This document shows, piece after piece, positions 1 to 12,329 of a stretch of DNA of 64,000 nt (its first letter is position 1; every line of letters starts with the position of its first letter). The stretch is taken from the NCBI GenBank assembly GCA_017399865.1, contig JAFQAT010000016.1, positions 1-64,000 on the forward strand. Direction: 5' to 3'. This DNA comes from Bacteroidales bacterium (lineage in GTDB: Bacteria > Bacteroidota > Bacteroidia > Bacteroidales > UBA932). The translations under genes and the position numbers were made by a program. The notes beneath the pieces are model-generated. The model made no database searches. It was not told where the DNA came from and saw only the letters and a list, made by a program, of their open reading frames with translations.

Positions 1-1
1 G

Positions 2-74
2 AGCGGAAGACGAGGTTCGAACCCGCGACCCTCAGCTTGGAAGGCTGATGCTCTACCGACTGAGCTACTTCCGC
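2..74 (-). tRNA. tRNA-Gly (anticodon TCC)
   Basis: Read on the minus strand this is a complete 73-nt cloverleaf. The acceptor stem GCGGAAG pairs with CTTCCGC, the T-arm has GGTTCGAACC, and the anticodon loop CTTCCAA gives TCC, which reads GGA glycine codons. The discriminator base is U, usual for bacterial tRNA-Gly. It lies downstream of tRNA-Tyr and tRNA-Thr on the same strand but beyond a hairpin at 87-118, so it may be read by read-through or its own promoter. In many Bacteroidetes this tRNA group precedes tuf; that would lie left of the window edge (inference). Confidence 0.95.
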
Positions 75-86
75 AATTTCAAAATA

Positions 87-118
87 AAAGCCCGATCGGT
101 TTTGCCTTTCGGGCTTTT
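87..118 (-). terminator. Rho-independent terminator-like hairpin between tRNA-Tyr and tRNA-Gly
   Basis: AAAAGCCCGA (87-96) and TCGGGCTTTT (109-118) form a perfect 10-bp stem with a 12-nt loop. On the minus strand the stem is followed by a T-rich run. It sits directly downstream of tRNA-Tyr, so it either ends the Thr-Tyr transcript or partly attenuates tRNA-Gly. Confidence 0.6.
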
Positions 119-119
119 G

Positions 120-202
120 TGGGAGAAGATGGATTCGAACCACCGAAGGTATAAACCAGCAGATTTACAGTCTGCCCCATTTGGCCACTCTGGTATTCTC
201 CC
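120..202 (-). tRNA. tRNA-Tyr (anticodon GTA)
   Basis: An 83-nt class II tRNA with a long variable arm. Acceptor GGGAGAA pairs with TTCTCCC and the discriminator is A. The anticodon loop CTGTAAA gives GTA (tyrosine). The T-arm GGTTCGAATCC is intact. It lies 20 nt downstream of tRNA-Thr on the same strand. Confidence 0.95.
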
Positions 203-222
203 AAAATTCCTAAGAACTTTTG

Positions 223-296
223 AGCCGATGGAGGGAATCGAACCCACGACCCCGAGATTACAAATCACGTGCTCTGGCCAACTGAGCTACATCGGC
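223..296 (-). tRNA. tRNA-Thr (anticodon TGT)
   Basis: A 74-nt tRNA with acceptor GCCGATG paired with CATCGGC. The anticodon loop TTTGTAA gives TGT (threonine, ACA codons). D-arm AGCTCAGTTGG and T-arm GGGTTCGATTCCC are intact. It is the first gene of the minus-strand tRNA group and follows the putative promoter at 344-351. Confidence 0.95.
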
Positions 297-343
297 AATG
301 TTGTTTTTCCCTGTTTGGAACCGTTGTTTTCCTTAAGGGATTG

Positions 344-351
344 CAAAGGTA
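344..351 (-). promoter_or_regulatory. Putative -7 promoter element of the tRNA group
   Basis: The minus strand reads TACCTTTG, a match to the Bacteroidetes -7 consensus TAnnTTTG, 47 nt upstream of tRNA-Thr. No clear TTTG is seen at the -33 position. Confidence 0.5.
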
Positions 352-361
352 GACATTATTT

Positions 362-2275
362 TTAATTCTCCAAAACTTTTTCGTTTTTTTTGCTGAATTT
401 TTCTCTTTCTTCTGTCAGTACCTTATATATTTCGCCGCTGGTAAGGCCGCATTCCTCCTTTAGTTCTTCCTGGGTTCCCTGACTGATGTATCTGTCCGGG
501 ATTCCGACGGCTCTTACAGGAATAGGATTCTCTTCTGCGGATATGTATTCTGTGACTGCTCCGTACAATCCTCCCATGATGCATCCGTCCTCGATGGTGA
601 TCACTCGTGCGTATGACTCCGCCACTGTCTGCATGATGCCCTTGTCGAGCGGCTTTATATACCTTATATTATATATGGAAGGATTCCAGCCTGTTTCTTC
701 CTTCATCCGGAGTGCGGCTTCGACGGCCCTGTTTGCAGACGGGCCGGCGGCGATCACGGCGATGTCCGATCCTTTCAGGAGCAGTTCTCCCTTGCCCGGT
801 TCCATGACTTCGAACGGCTGTTCTTTCCATGCCGTTCCTTCGCCGTAGCCCCTAGGGTATCTGATGATGAAAGGTCCCTCTTCTGCAAGGGAGGCTGTGT
901 ACATCATGTTCTTGAGTTCGGTCTCATCTTTCGGAGCAGCTATAACTGTGCCCGGAAGGGTGCGGTAGACCGCCATGTCGTAGCATCCGTGATGGGTGGC
1001 GCCGTCTTCTCCCACTATTCCGCTTCTGTCGAGGCAGAGCACGACGGGAAGGCCCTGAAGGGCCACGTCGTGGAATATCTGGTCGAACGCCCTGTGTGAG
1101 AACGACGAGTATATGTTGCAGAACGGCTTGAGGCCGCCTGCGGCGAGGCCTGCCGAGAATGTGACTGCGTGTTCCTCTTCGATGCCTACGTCGTAGAACC
1201 TCTTCGGCATTTCCTTCGCAAGGAGGCTCATTCCGCATCCTGAGGCCATGGCCGGGGTTATTCCGACCACCTTGTCGTTGCTGCGGGCAAGTTCGAGAAG
1301 AACCTCTCCGAATACGTCCTGATACCTGCTTTCTCCCTTCTTGCTCTTCTGCCTCATGCCTGTCTCCGGGTCGAAGATGCCGGGTGCGTGCCAGGTCGTC
1401 TGGTCTTCTTCCGCTGGGGCGTATCCCTTTCCTTTCTTCGTCATGGCATGGAGAAGAAGAGGACCGTTCATGCTCTTGAGCTTCTGGAGCGTTTCCACAA
1501 CCTGTGCTATGTCGTTTCCGTCGATAGGGCCGAAGTATCTGAATCCCATGGCCTGGAACAGGTGTCCTCCGCTGTTCCTGACGAGATACGACTTCATCGT
1601 GGCGACGAATTTCTGGATGTTGTTCCTAAGCCATCCTTCTCCCAGACCGTCCCAGACGCGTTTCTTCGCCCTGTTGTATCTCGGGTTGGTGGTAATCTTG
1701 AGCAGATATTCGTGGAGACCGCCGATGTTCTTGTCTATCGAGATGTTGTTGTCATTGAGGATGACGAGCATGTCGGTCTTGCTTACTCCTGCATTGTTCA
1801 GACCTTCGAAGGCAAGGCCTCCGGTAAGCGAGCCGTCGCCGATAAGGGCGACTGCCTTGTGCGGGAGCCCCTGCTGCTTTGCGGCTTCTGCGAAGCCCAG
1901 CGCAGCAGATATCGATGTCGACGAATGTCCGGCGCCGAATGCGTCATATCCGCTTTCGGAACGCTTCGGGAATCCGCTGATCCCGTCCTTCATGCGGTTC
2001 TTCCGGAACGCTTCGCGGCGTCCGGTGATTATCTTGTGGGCATAGGCCTGATGACCGACGTCGAATACGAGCTTGTCGTCGGGAGCGTCATATACATAAT
2101 GGAGGCCTATCATCAGCTCGACGGCGCCAAGGCTCGATCCCAGATGGCCGGGATTTACCGAGCAGCATTCTATCATGTAATGGCGTATCTCGGCACAGAG
2201 TTCCCTCAGTTCTTCTATCGTGAAGCCCTTGATGTCCTTAGGTGAATCCACCTTGTCCAGAAACCTGTACGTCAT
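362..2275 (-). CDS. dxs: 1-deoxy-D-xylulose-5-phosphate synthase
   Basis: Thiamine-diphosphate enzyme that condenses pyruvate and glyceraldehyde 3-phosphate to DXP, the first step of the MEP isoprenoid pathway (cytoplasm). The 637-residue length is normal. Visible motifs are the GHSSTS segment near residue 122, the ThDP/Mg motif GDGSLTGG near 146 with NDNN about 30 residues later, the transketolase-core EEEHAV with the catalytic Glu, and LDRSG before the C-terminal domain. I place the start at MTYRFLDK because AAGGA lies about 5 nt upstream; an in-frame ATG five codons earlier (2290) is possible. It is divergent from the xylan cluster, and its upstream region forms half of a large dyad at 2302-2347. 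No operon partner is evident. Confidence 0.95.
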   Translation of the reverse strand: MTYRFLDKVDSPKDIKGFTIEELRELCAEIRHYMIECCSVNPGHLGSSLGAVELMIGLHYVYDAPDDKLVFDVGHQAYAHKIITGRREAFRKNRMKDGISGFPKRSESGYDAFGAGHSSTSISAALGFAEAAKQQGLPHKAVALIGDGSLTGGLAFEGLNNAGVSKTDMLVILNDNNISIDKNIGGLHEYLLKITTNPRYNRAKKRVWDGLGEGWLRNNIQKFVATMKSYLVRNSGGHLFQAMGFRYFGPIDGNDIAQVVETLQKLKSMNGPLLLHAMTKKGKGYAPAEEDQTTWHAPGIFDPETGMRQKSKKGESRYQDVFGEVLLELARSNDKVVGITPAMASGCGMSLLAKEMPKRFYDVGIEEEHAVTFSAGLAAGGLKPFCNIYSSFSHRAFDQIFHDVALQGLPVVLCLDRSGIVGEDGATHHGCYDMAVYRTLPGTVIAAPKDETELKNMMYTASLAEEGPFIIRYPRGYGEGTAWKEQPFEVMEPGKGELLLKGSDIAVIAAGPSANRAVEAALRMKEETGWNPSIYNIRYIKPLDKGIMQTVAESYARVITIEDGCIMGGLYGAVTEYISAEENPIPVRAVGIPDRYISQGTQEELKEECGLTSGEIYKVLTEEREKFSKKNEKVLEN

Positions 2276-2301
2276 ATTTCCTTCTTCCATAATTACAAAG
2301 C

Positions 2302-2347
2302 AAAATCATGCGAAGTTACTAAAAAAACGCTATCTTCGCATGGTTTT
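2302..2347. promoter_or_regulatory. Dyad with opposed promoter-like elements between dxs and the MFS gene
   Basis: Two 17-bp arms (2302-2318 and 2331-2347) are inverted copies with only two mismatches, separated by 12 nt. Each arm contains a -7-like box: TAACTTCG on the minus strand (2311-2318) and TATCTTCG on the plus strand (2331-2338), each followed by CATG. This looks like a symmetric divergent promoter or operator for dxs and the sugar cluster. The boxes deviate by one base (C for T) from TAnnTTTG. Confidence 0.45.
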
Positions 2348-2349
2348 CC

Positions 2350-2467
2350 GAACACTTGTGACGTAATTTCACGATTTTATGTCACAGGTGTACTCTAAAC
2401 CACACCACTATAGCCTGTTTATGGACACCTGTAGCAAACATCAAGAAAAAAATGTCACAGGTGTGTA
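2350..2467. repeat. Cluster of GTCACAGGTGT repeats upstream of the first MFS gene
   Basis: ATGTCACAGGTGT occurs at 2379-2391 and again at 2452-2464. An inverted core ACACCTGT lies at 2425-2432, and an inverted one-mismatch copy, AACACTTGTGAC, starts near 2350. The last copy includes an in-frame ATG at 2452, which is why I reject that ATG as the gene start. Repeated half sites at this position suggest an operator for a regulator of the cluster. Confidence 0.45.
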
Positions 2468-2493
2468 CGGATAATAACAAACACCTTAATATT

Positions 2494-4149
2494 ATGAATA
2501 AAGTACAACAAAAAGTAATGCGAGACATCCCGGCAGTACGTTGGACTGCCTTGCTGTTATTAGCCCTCGCCATGTTCTGTTCATACATCTTCATGGACAT
2601 ATTGTCTCCTATCAAGGACCTGATGCAGTCTACCCGCGGATGGGATTCCACTGCATTCGGAACAATGCAGGGATCTGAGACTTTCCTTAACGTCTTTGTA
2701 TTCTTCCTGATATTTGCCGGTATCATTCTGGACAAGATGGGAGTCAGGTTTACCGCAGTCCTGTCTGGAGCGGTGATGCTGGTCGGAGCAGTCATCAAAT
2801 ATTTCGCAGTGACCGAGGCATTCATCGGAAGCGGTCTTGAGACATGGTTCACCAATCATCTGAACTATATCCCGGGTTTCGATGAACTTGGAATCTCGCC
2901 ATTCTATCGTGGAATGCCAGCATCCGCAAAAGTGGCAGCCATAGGATTCATGATATTTGGCTGTGGAGTGGAGATGGCCGGAATCACAGTGTCCAGAGGT
3001 ATCGTAAAGTGGTTTAAAGGAAAGGAAATGGCTCTTGCGATGGGTTCTGAAATGGCATTGGCCCGCCTGGGAGTTGCAACATGTATGATTTTCTCTCCAT
3101 TCTTTGCAAAGCTGGGTGGTACCGTAGATGTATCCCGTTCAGTAGCATTCGGACTTGTCCTTCTGATGATCGCGCTGATCATGTTCATCGTGTACTTCTT
3201 CATGGACAAGAAGCTTGATGCACAGACTGGTGAAGCTGAGGAAAAGGACGATCCGTTCAAGATATCTGACGTAGGAACAATCCTCAAAAGCGGTGGATTC
3301 TGGCTGGTTGCCCTGCTGTGCGTGTTGTATTATTCCGCTATATTCCCATTTCAGAAATATGCAGTAAACATGCTTCAGTGCAACCTTACGTTCACAGAGG
3401 TGCCTGCAGGCTCTTTCTGGGCGAGTGAGGCAGTGACAATAGTACAGTACATCATCATGCTTATTGTAGCCGCAACTGCATTTACCAGCAACTTCTCAAA
3501 GAAGCCTCTCAAGCAGATAATGCTGGTAATTTCCTGTATATTCCTTGTAGTATATTGCTACATGGGATATATGCGTCAATCTGCAGAAACAATATTTGCC
3601 GTATTCCCTCTTCTGGCGGTCGGCATCACTCCTATTCTTGGAAAGATAGTTGACCATAAGGGTAAAGCTGCGACAATGCTTATCTTCGGATCAGTACTTC
3701 TTGTAGCGTGCCATCTTACTTTTGCATTCGTGCTTCCTCTGTTCAAGGGTAACGCAATAGGAGGAGTGATTGTTGCTTATATTACCATCCTGGTCCTCGG
3801 AGCTTCATTCTCACTTGTTCCTGCATCTTTGTGGCCAAGCGTTCCGAAGCTTGTGGATGAGAAGGTCATCGGTTCCGCTTACTCTCTGATTTTCTGGATT
3901 CAGAATATCGGTCTGTGGCTGTTCCCTATGCTTATTGGAAAGATTCTTGATTCGACAAACAAGGACCTTGTGGCACAGGTAAACGCCGGATTGCTCTCTC
4001 CTGAGGCAGCTGCTACTCAGTACAATTATACTGCTCCTCTTCTGATGCTGGCGTGTCTTGGCATCGCAGCCTTGATCCTCGGAATAATCCTTAAGAGGGT
4101 CGACAAGAAGAGGGGACTTGGACTGGAATTGCCAAATATTACAGAATAA
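2494..4149 (+). CDS. MFS permease, first of a tandem pair
   Basis: A 551-residue polytopic inner-membrane protein of the major facilitator superfamily. Hydrophobic segments fit about 12 helices, with the loop motif GIILDKMGVRF after helix 2 (the MFS DRxGRR-type loop) and the conserved stretch SRGIVKWFKGKEMALAMG in the central loop. The start at MNKVQQKV is chosen because the earlier in-frame ATG at 2452 lies inside a repeated operator-like sequence. The next gene begins one base after its stop and is a clear paralogue. Context (xylan esterases and xylosidases) suggests uptake of xylo-oligosaccharides or uronate-containing products, but the substrate cannot be read from sequence. Third codon positions look more A/T-rich than in its neighbour. 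Confidence 0.85.
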   Translation: MNKVQQKVMRDIPAVRWTALLLLALAMFCSYIFMDILSPIKDLMQSTRGWDSTAFGTMQGSETFLNVFVFFLIFAGIILDKMGVRFTAVLSGAVMLVGAVIKYFAVTEAFIGSGLETWFTNHLNYIPGFDELGISPFYRGMPASAKVAAIGFMIFGCGVEMAGITVSRGIVKWFKGKEMALAMGSEMALARLGVATCMIFSPFFAKLGGTVDVSRSVAFGLVLLMIALIMFIVYFFMDKKLDAQTGEAEEKDDPFKISDVGTILKSGGFWLVALLCVLYYSAIFPFQKYAVNMLQCNLTFTEVPAGSFWASEAVTIVQYIIMLIVAATAFTSNFSKKPLKQIMLVISCIFLVVYCYMGYMRQSAETIFAVFPLLAVGITPILGKIVDHKGKAATMLIFGSVLLVACHLTFAFVLPLFKGNAIGGVIVAYITILVLGASFSLVPASLWPSVPKLVDEKVIGSAYSLIFWIQNIGLWLFPMLIGKILDSTNKDLVAQVNAGLLSPEAAATQYNYTAPLLMLACLGIAALILGIILKRVDKKRGLGLELPNITE

Positions 4150-4150
4150 T

Positions 4151-5527
4151 ATGTCAGCCCTGAAAAAGACTCTCAGGGACAACAGATGGGCATGCTGGCT
4201 TGCGCTGGCATGCCTTGTCGTTCCTATGTTCGCGTCGTATTTCTTCGACGACATGTTCTCGTCCCTTTCCGAACTCTTCAAGAATCCGGAGTTCCTCGAA
4301 CTGGGATGGGATATGGAGGATTACGGCTTTTATGCCAGCGGATATTCCTTCCTGTGCATATGGGGAGGCCTGATCGTCTGCGGAGTCTTGCTTGACCGCT
4401 TCGGCGTCCGTCTCGTGGGATCGATATTCGTCGGTATGATGGTGGGTGGCGCAGCTCTAGTGACCTTTGCCATTTCCGCGGGATTCAAACCGGAAACATC
4501 GCTGACTGTCGCTTATGTCGGCTGCATGCTTTTCGGGCTAGGCAGCGAGATTGCCGGTGTGTCGGTTACGCGTTCCATCGCCAAATGGTTCAAGGGCAGG
4601 AACATGGCCCTTGCGATGGGCCTTCAGCTTGCCATCGCCCGCTTCGGAACGGCGACTGCGATCCTCGTCGCCCCTATGATCGTGAAGCAGAAGGCTTTGG
4701 GAGAGATGTACACCTTGGCTGAGACCAACAGGCCGGCCCTGATAGGCCTGGCCGTGCTTGCAGCCGGAGCGATCCTATGGGCTGTGTTCGTAGCTATGGA
4801 TGCGAAGTTTGACCGTCAGACAGGCGGGACCGACAAGGTCGAGACTGCGGAGGAGGACAAGTTCCGTTTCTCTGACATATGGAAGGTCCTCAGCAATCCG
4901 CGCTTCCTTATGATCGCGATACTTTGCGTGACATTCTACTGCTGCGTGATCCGTTTCAAGAAGTTCGGCGTGTCTATACTCCTGCCTCTGTTCGGAGTGA
5001 ACCTGGATATCGCTACGGTCCTTCTTGCCATGATTCCGTTCTTCACTATTCTGTTCACCCCGCTTTTCGGTGCGCTGGTGGACAAGACCGGAAAGGCGAC
5101 GACATGGATGATAGTCGGTTCCGCCCTCGTGCTCGCCTCCCATCTGATCATTACGTTCGCGCCTCAGGGTGTGCCGGCGTATGCATATGTCGCGATTGCG
5201 CTTCTGGGCATCGGATATTCCCTTGTCCCGTCCGCAATGTGGCCTTCGGTGCCTAAGATCATTCCGGAGAAGAATCTCGGAACGGCATATTCGCTCATCT
5301 ACTGGGTCCAGAACCTCGGAATGTGGGCTGTGCCGATCTATATCGGAAAGATTTTCGCCAGAGAGATATCCCAGGCCGGAAACCATGTCCAGGAAGTTTC
5401 GGCAGCCCTCCAGGCAGAGTATGTCTTCATCCTTCTCGGTGTGGTGGCTATAGCGGTTGCGGTCGTGCTTTTCTTCTCTTCGAAAAAGCATCCGGAGCTC
5501 GGTCTGGACGAGCCAGCAAGGCAATAA
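4151..5527 (+). CDS. MFS permease, second of a tandem pair
   Basis: A 458-residue MFS transporter. It shares with the upstream gene the loop GVLLDRFGVRL, the block TRSIAKWFKGRNMALAMG, and a C-terminal block SLVPSAMWPSVPKI followed by GTAYSLIYWVQN. The start at MSALKKTL one base after the previous stop is preferred over an in-frame ATG inside the upstream gene. It lacks about 90 residues present in the first copy, mainly an extra loop and helices in the second half. The pair may import different products or work together (inference). A strong hairpin terminator lies about 65 bp downstream, before the CE15 gene. Confidence 0.85.
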   Translation: MSALKKTLRDNRWACWLALACLVVPMFASYFFDDMFSSLSELFKNPEFLELGWDMEDYGFYASGYSFLCIWGGLIVCGVLLDRFGVRLVGSIFVGMMVGGAALVTFAISAGFKPETSLTVAYVGCMLFGLGSEIAGVSVTRSIAKWFKGRNMALAMGLQLAIARFGTATAILVAPMIVKQKALGEMYTLAETNRPALIGLAVLAAGAILWAVFVAMDAKFDRQTGGTDKVETAEEDKFRFSDIWKVLSNPRFLMIAILCVTFYCCVIRFKKFGVSILLPLFGVNLDIATVLLAMIPFFTILFTPLFGALVDKTGKATTWMIVGSALVLASHLIITFAPQGVPAYAYVAIALLGIGYSLVPSAMWPSVPKIIPEKNLGTAYSLIYWVQNLGMWAVPIYIGKIFAREISQAGNHVQEVSAALQAEYVFILLGVVAIAVAVVLFFSSKKHPELGLDEPARQ

Positions 5528-5593
5528 GGGGCTTTTGGCACCATATTGCAATATTTTGATACGAATCTGCAAGTCCCTTTGTCATTAATTTAG

Positions 5594-5628
5594 TAATATT
5601 GTGGTTGCTAACCACAATATTATTTTTT
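5594..5628 (+). terminator. Perfect hairpin with T6 tract touching the CE15 start codon
   Basis: Arms 5594-5606 and 5610-5622 are perfectly complementary over 13 bp with a 3-nt GCT loop, followed by six T (5623-5628). The ATG of the next gene begins at 5629. It has the form of an intrinsic terminator. It probably separates transporter from enzyme transcription or acts as an attenuator; in read-through mRNA the stem would occupy the ribosome landing site. Confidence 0.75.
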
Positions 5629-10098
<4,470 letters not shown>

Positions 10099-10101
10099 CC
10101 T

Positions 10102-12300
10102 ATGAAAAGAATATTATCTGTACTTATCATCGGCCTCGGCCTGATCGGCTGTGGCCCGAAGAATACCTTCGAATATGAAGGCAACCCTATAGTCCGTGAC
10201 AATTACACCGCTGACCCGGCTCCGATGGTTGCTTCAGACGGAAGGCTTTATGTCTTCTGCGGACATGACGAGTGCTTCGAGGACAGACCGGGATACGAAG
10301 GCCAGTACGGCTTCAACATCACGGAATGGCTCTGCTATTCTACCGAGGACATGCAGACTTGGACGGATCATGGCGTGGTCATGAAACCGACCGACTTCAC
10401 ATGGGCAGTAGGCGAGGCATGGGCTTCCCAGGCCATCGAAGGACCTGACGGAAAGTATTATTTCTATGTGTCGACACAGTGCGGCGATCCTAACTGCAAG
10501 GCAGTGGGAGTCGCGGTTGCCGACAGGCCTGAAGGCCCGTATACCGATGCGATCGGCAAGCCGCTGATCGTGGATTCGATGACAGACAACGGCCCGCGCG
10601 GCTGGTGGAACGACATCGACCCGACCGTGATGATCGACGATGACGGCACACCTTGGATGAGTTGGGGCAACGGAACCTGCTTCCTTGTAAAGCTCAACAG
10701 GAACATGGTGGAGCTCGATGGCGAGATCATGGTGCTTCCGATGGAGAACTATGTCGAGGGACCATGGCTCTACAAGCGTGACGGTCATTATTACAATGTC
10801 TACGCGTCTATGGGGCGCGGAAGCGAGACCATCTCATATGCAATGGCTGAGAACGTAGAAGGCCCTTGGACATTCATGGGCGAGCTTTCCGGCATGGCGA
10901 AGGACAGCTTCACCATCCATCCGGGCGTGATCGACTACAATGGAAAGTCATACCTGTTCTATCACAACTCGACTCTCTCGCTCGACGGCTACGGCCCTGC
11001 GACAGGCCGCCGCAGCATCTGTGTGGACGAGATGTTCTACAATCCTGACGGAACGATCGTTCCTGTGGTCCAGACCAGAGCAGGACTCAAGACCCTCGTT
11101 CCTGCTGAAAAGGGCGCTTTTGAGACCCGTGAATATAGGAATGTCTTTGTTGAGGCAGGCTATTCCCCTGAAGAAGTGGACAGGAAGGTGAACGAAGTCT
11201 TCGAAGAAGTTTTCTTCGGCCCAGACAAGGTTTACTTTGAGGTTGAGGACAGTCTGGCTTACGTGTCTGATATCAAGAACAAGGACGTGCGTACCGAGGG
11301 CATGTCATACGGAATGATGGTGGCGGTCCAGATGGACAGGAAGGATATCTTCGATAAGCTTTTCCGCTGGTGCAAGAAATACATGCAGCATCAGGACGGA
11401 CCTCTCGAGGGATATTTTGCTTGGAGTTGCAAGACGGACGGTACCCGCAACGCACAGGGACCTGCTTCGGACGGCGAGCTCTATTATGTCACATCGCTCA
11501 TCTTCGCGTCGAACCGCTGGGGAGACGATACCGGCATTGACTACAAGGCGGAGGCGCGCCATATCCTTGACTGTGCGTTCGCGAAGGACGGTTCCCAGAG
11601 GGTCCATAACTTCATCAATACTGAGCATAAGCTGATAACATTCACTCCTGACTCATGGGGCTATACCTATACCGACCCATCTTATCATATCCCTGCTTTC
11701 TATGAGGTGTGGGCGAAGTGGGCTGACGACGGACGTGCCGATTTCTGGAATGAATGTGCAGCAGCATCACGCGAGTATCTGCATAAGGCCATCAATGAAG
11801 AGACAGGCCTGAACCCTGACATGAGCAACTATGACGGAAGCCTAAGGTCTTTCAGAGGCCGCCATTTCGGTACAGGCAACTTCCGTTACGATTCATGGCG
11901 CGTGCCTATGAACATCGCCATGGACTATTCGTGGTCTTGCGCCGACAAGGAGTGGCAGAGGGAGTACGGAGAGAAGATCCAGCGTTTCTTCTACAGCCAG
12001 GGCATCAATGATTTCGTGGACCAGTACCGTGTGGACGGAACCCTTCCTTCTGAAGATGAGATTCTTCCAGCAGGAGGCTGGACAAGGGCTCTCCGCCATT
12101 CTGTGGGCCTTGTTTCTACTGTCGCAGCGGCTTCGCTTATGACAGAGCATGCGATCAACCGCGAATTCGTGGATGCTCTCTGGAATTCGAAGAACGTGCC
12201 TTACGAGGACGGTTATTTCGACGCTTACTATGACGGCCTTCTCCGCCTGTTCGCTTTCATGCATATGAGCGGAAGGTATCAGATCATATTCCCAGATTGA
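10102..12300 (+). CDS. GH43-GH8 fusion lipoprotein (xylosidase/arabinosidase plus exo-oligoxylanase)
   Basis: A 732-residue exported lipoprotein (lipobox LIGC, Cys17). Residues about 22-330 are GH43 with Asp38 (YTADPAPM), Asp173 (NDIDPTVM) and Glu219 (YVEGPWLY). Residues about 340-732 are GH8, most like reducing-end xylose-releasing exo-oligoxylanase (Rex): Glu399 in VRTEGMSYGMM and Asp457 in GPASDGELYY are the expected catalytic pair. One chain could therefore trim decorations or non-reducing xylose and release xylose from the reducing end. It lies 3 nt after the previous gene, and the next true start is 29 nt beyond its stop. Confidence 0.9.
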   Translation: MKRILSVLIIGLGLIGCGPKNTFEYEGNPIVRDNYTADPAPMVASDGRLYVFCGHDECFEDRPGYEGQYGFNITEWLCYSTEDMQTWTDHGVVMKPTDFTWAVGEAWASQAIEGPDGKYYFYVSTQCGDPNCKAVGVAVADRPEGPYTDAIGKPLIVDSMTDNGPRGWWNDIDPTVMIDDDGTPWMSWGNGTCFLVKLNRNMVELDGEIMVLPMENYVEGPWLYKRDGHYYNVYASMGRGSETISYAMAENVEGPWTFMGELSGMAKDSFTIHPGVIDYNGKSYLFYHNSTLSLDGYGPATGRRSICVDEMFYNPDGTIVPVVQTRAGLKTLVPAEKGAFETREYRNVFVEAGYSPEEVDRKVNEVFEEVFFGPDKVYFEVEDSLAYVSDIKNKDVRTEGMSYGMMVAVQMDRKDIFDKLFRWCKKYMQHQDGPLEGYFAWSCKTDGTRNAQGPASDGELYYVTSLIFASNRWGDDTGIDYKAEARHILDCAFAKDGSQRVHNFINTEHKLITFTPDSWGYTYTDPSYHIPAFYEVWAKWADDGRADFWNECAAASREYLHKAINEETGLNPDMSNYDGSLRSFRGRHFGTGNFRYDSWRVPMNIAMDYSWSCADKEWQREYGEKIQRFFYSQGINDFVDQYRVDGTLPSEDEILPAGGWTRALRHSVGLVSTVAAASLMTEHAINREFVDALWNSKNVPYEDGYFDAYYDGLLRLFAFMHMSGRYQIIFPD

Positions 12301-12329
12301 TAAAGTTGAACTACATAATCCGATTACAC

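Noticed and set aside
1341..2245. Plus-strand open frames opposite dxs
   Set aside because: All dxs motifs are on the minus strand; the plus frames have no recognisable domain.
2452..2493. Earlier ATG for the first MFS gene at 2452
   Set aside because: It lies within a repeated operator-like sequence, and the extra residues are not hydrophobic or conserved; 2494 is a better start.
12297..12329. TTG start overlapping the GH43-GH8 stop
   Set aside because: The downstream ATG gives a clean signal peptide and the extra residues do not.
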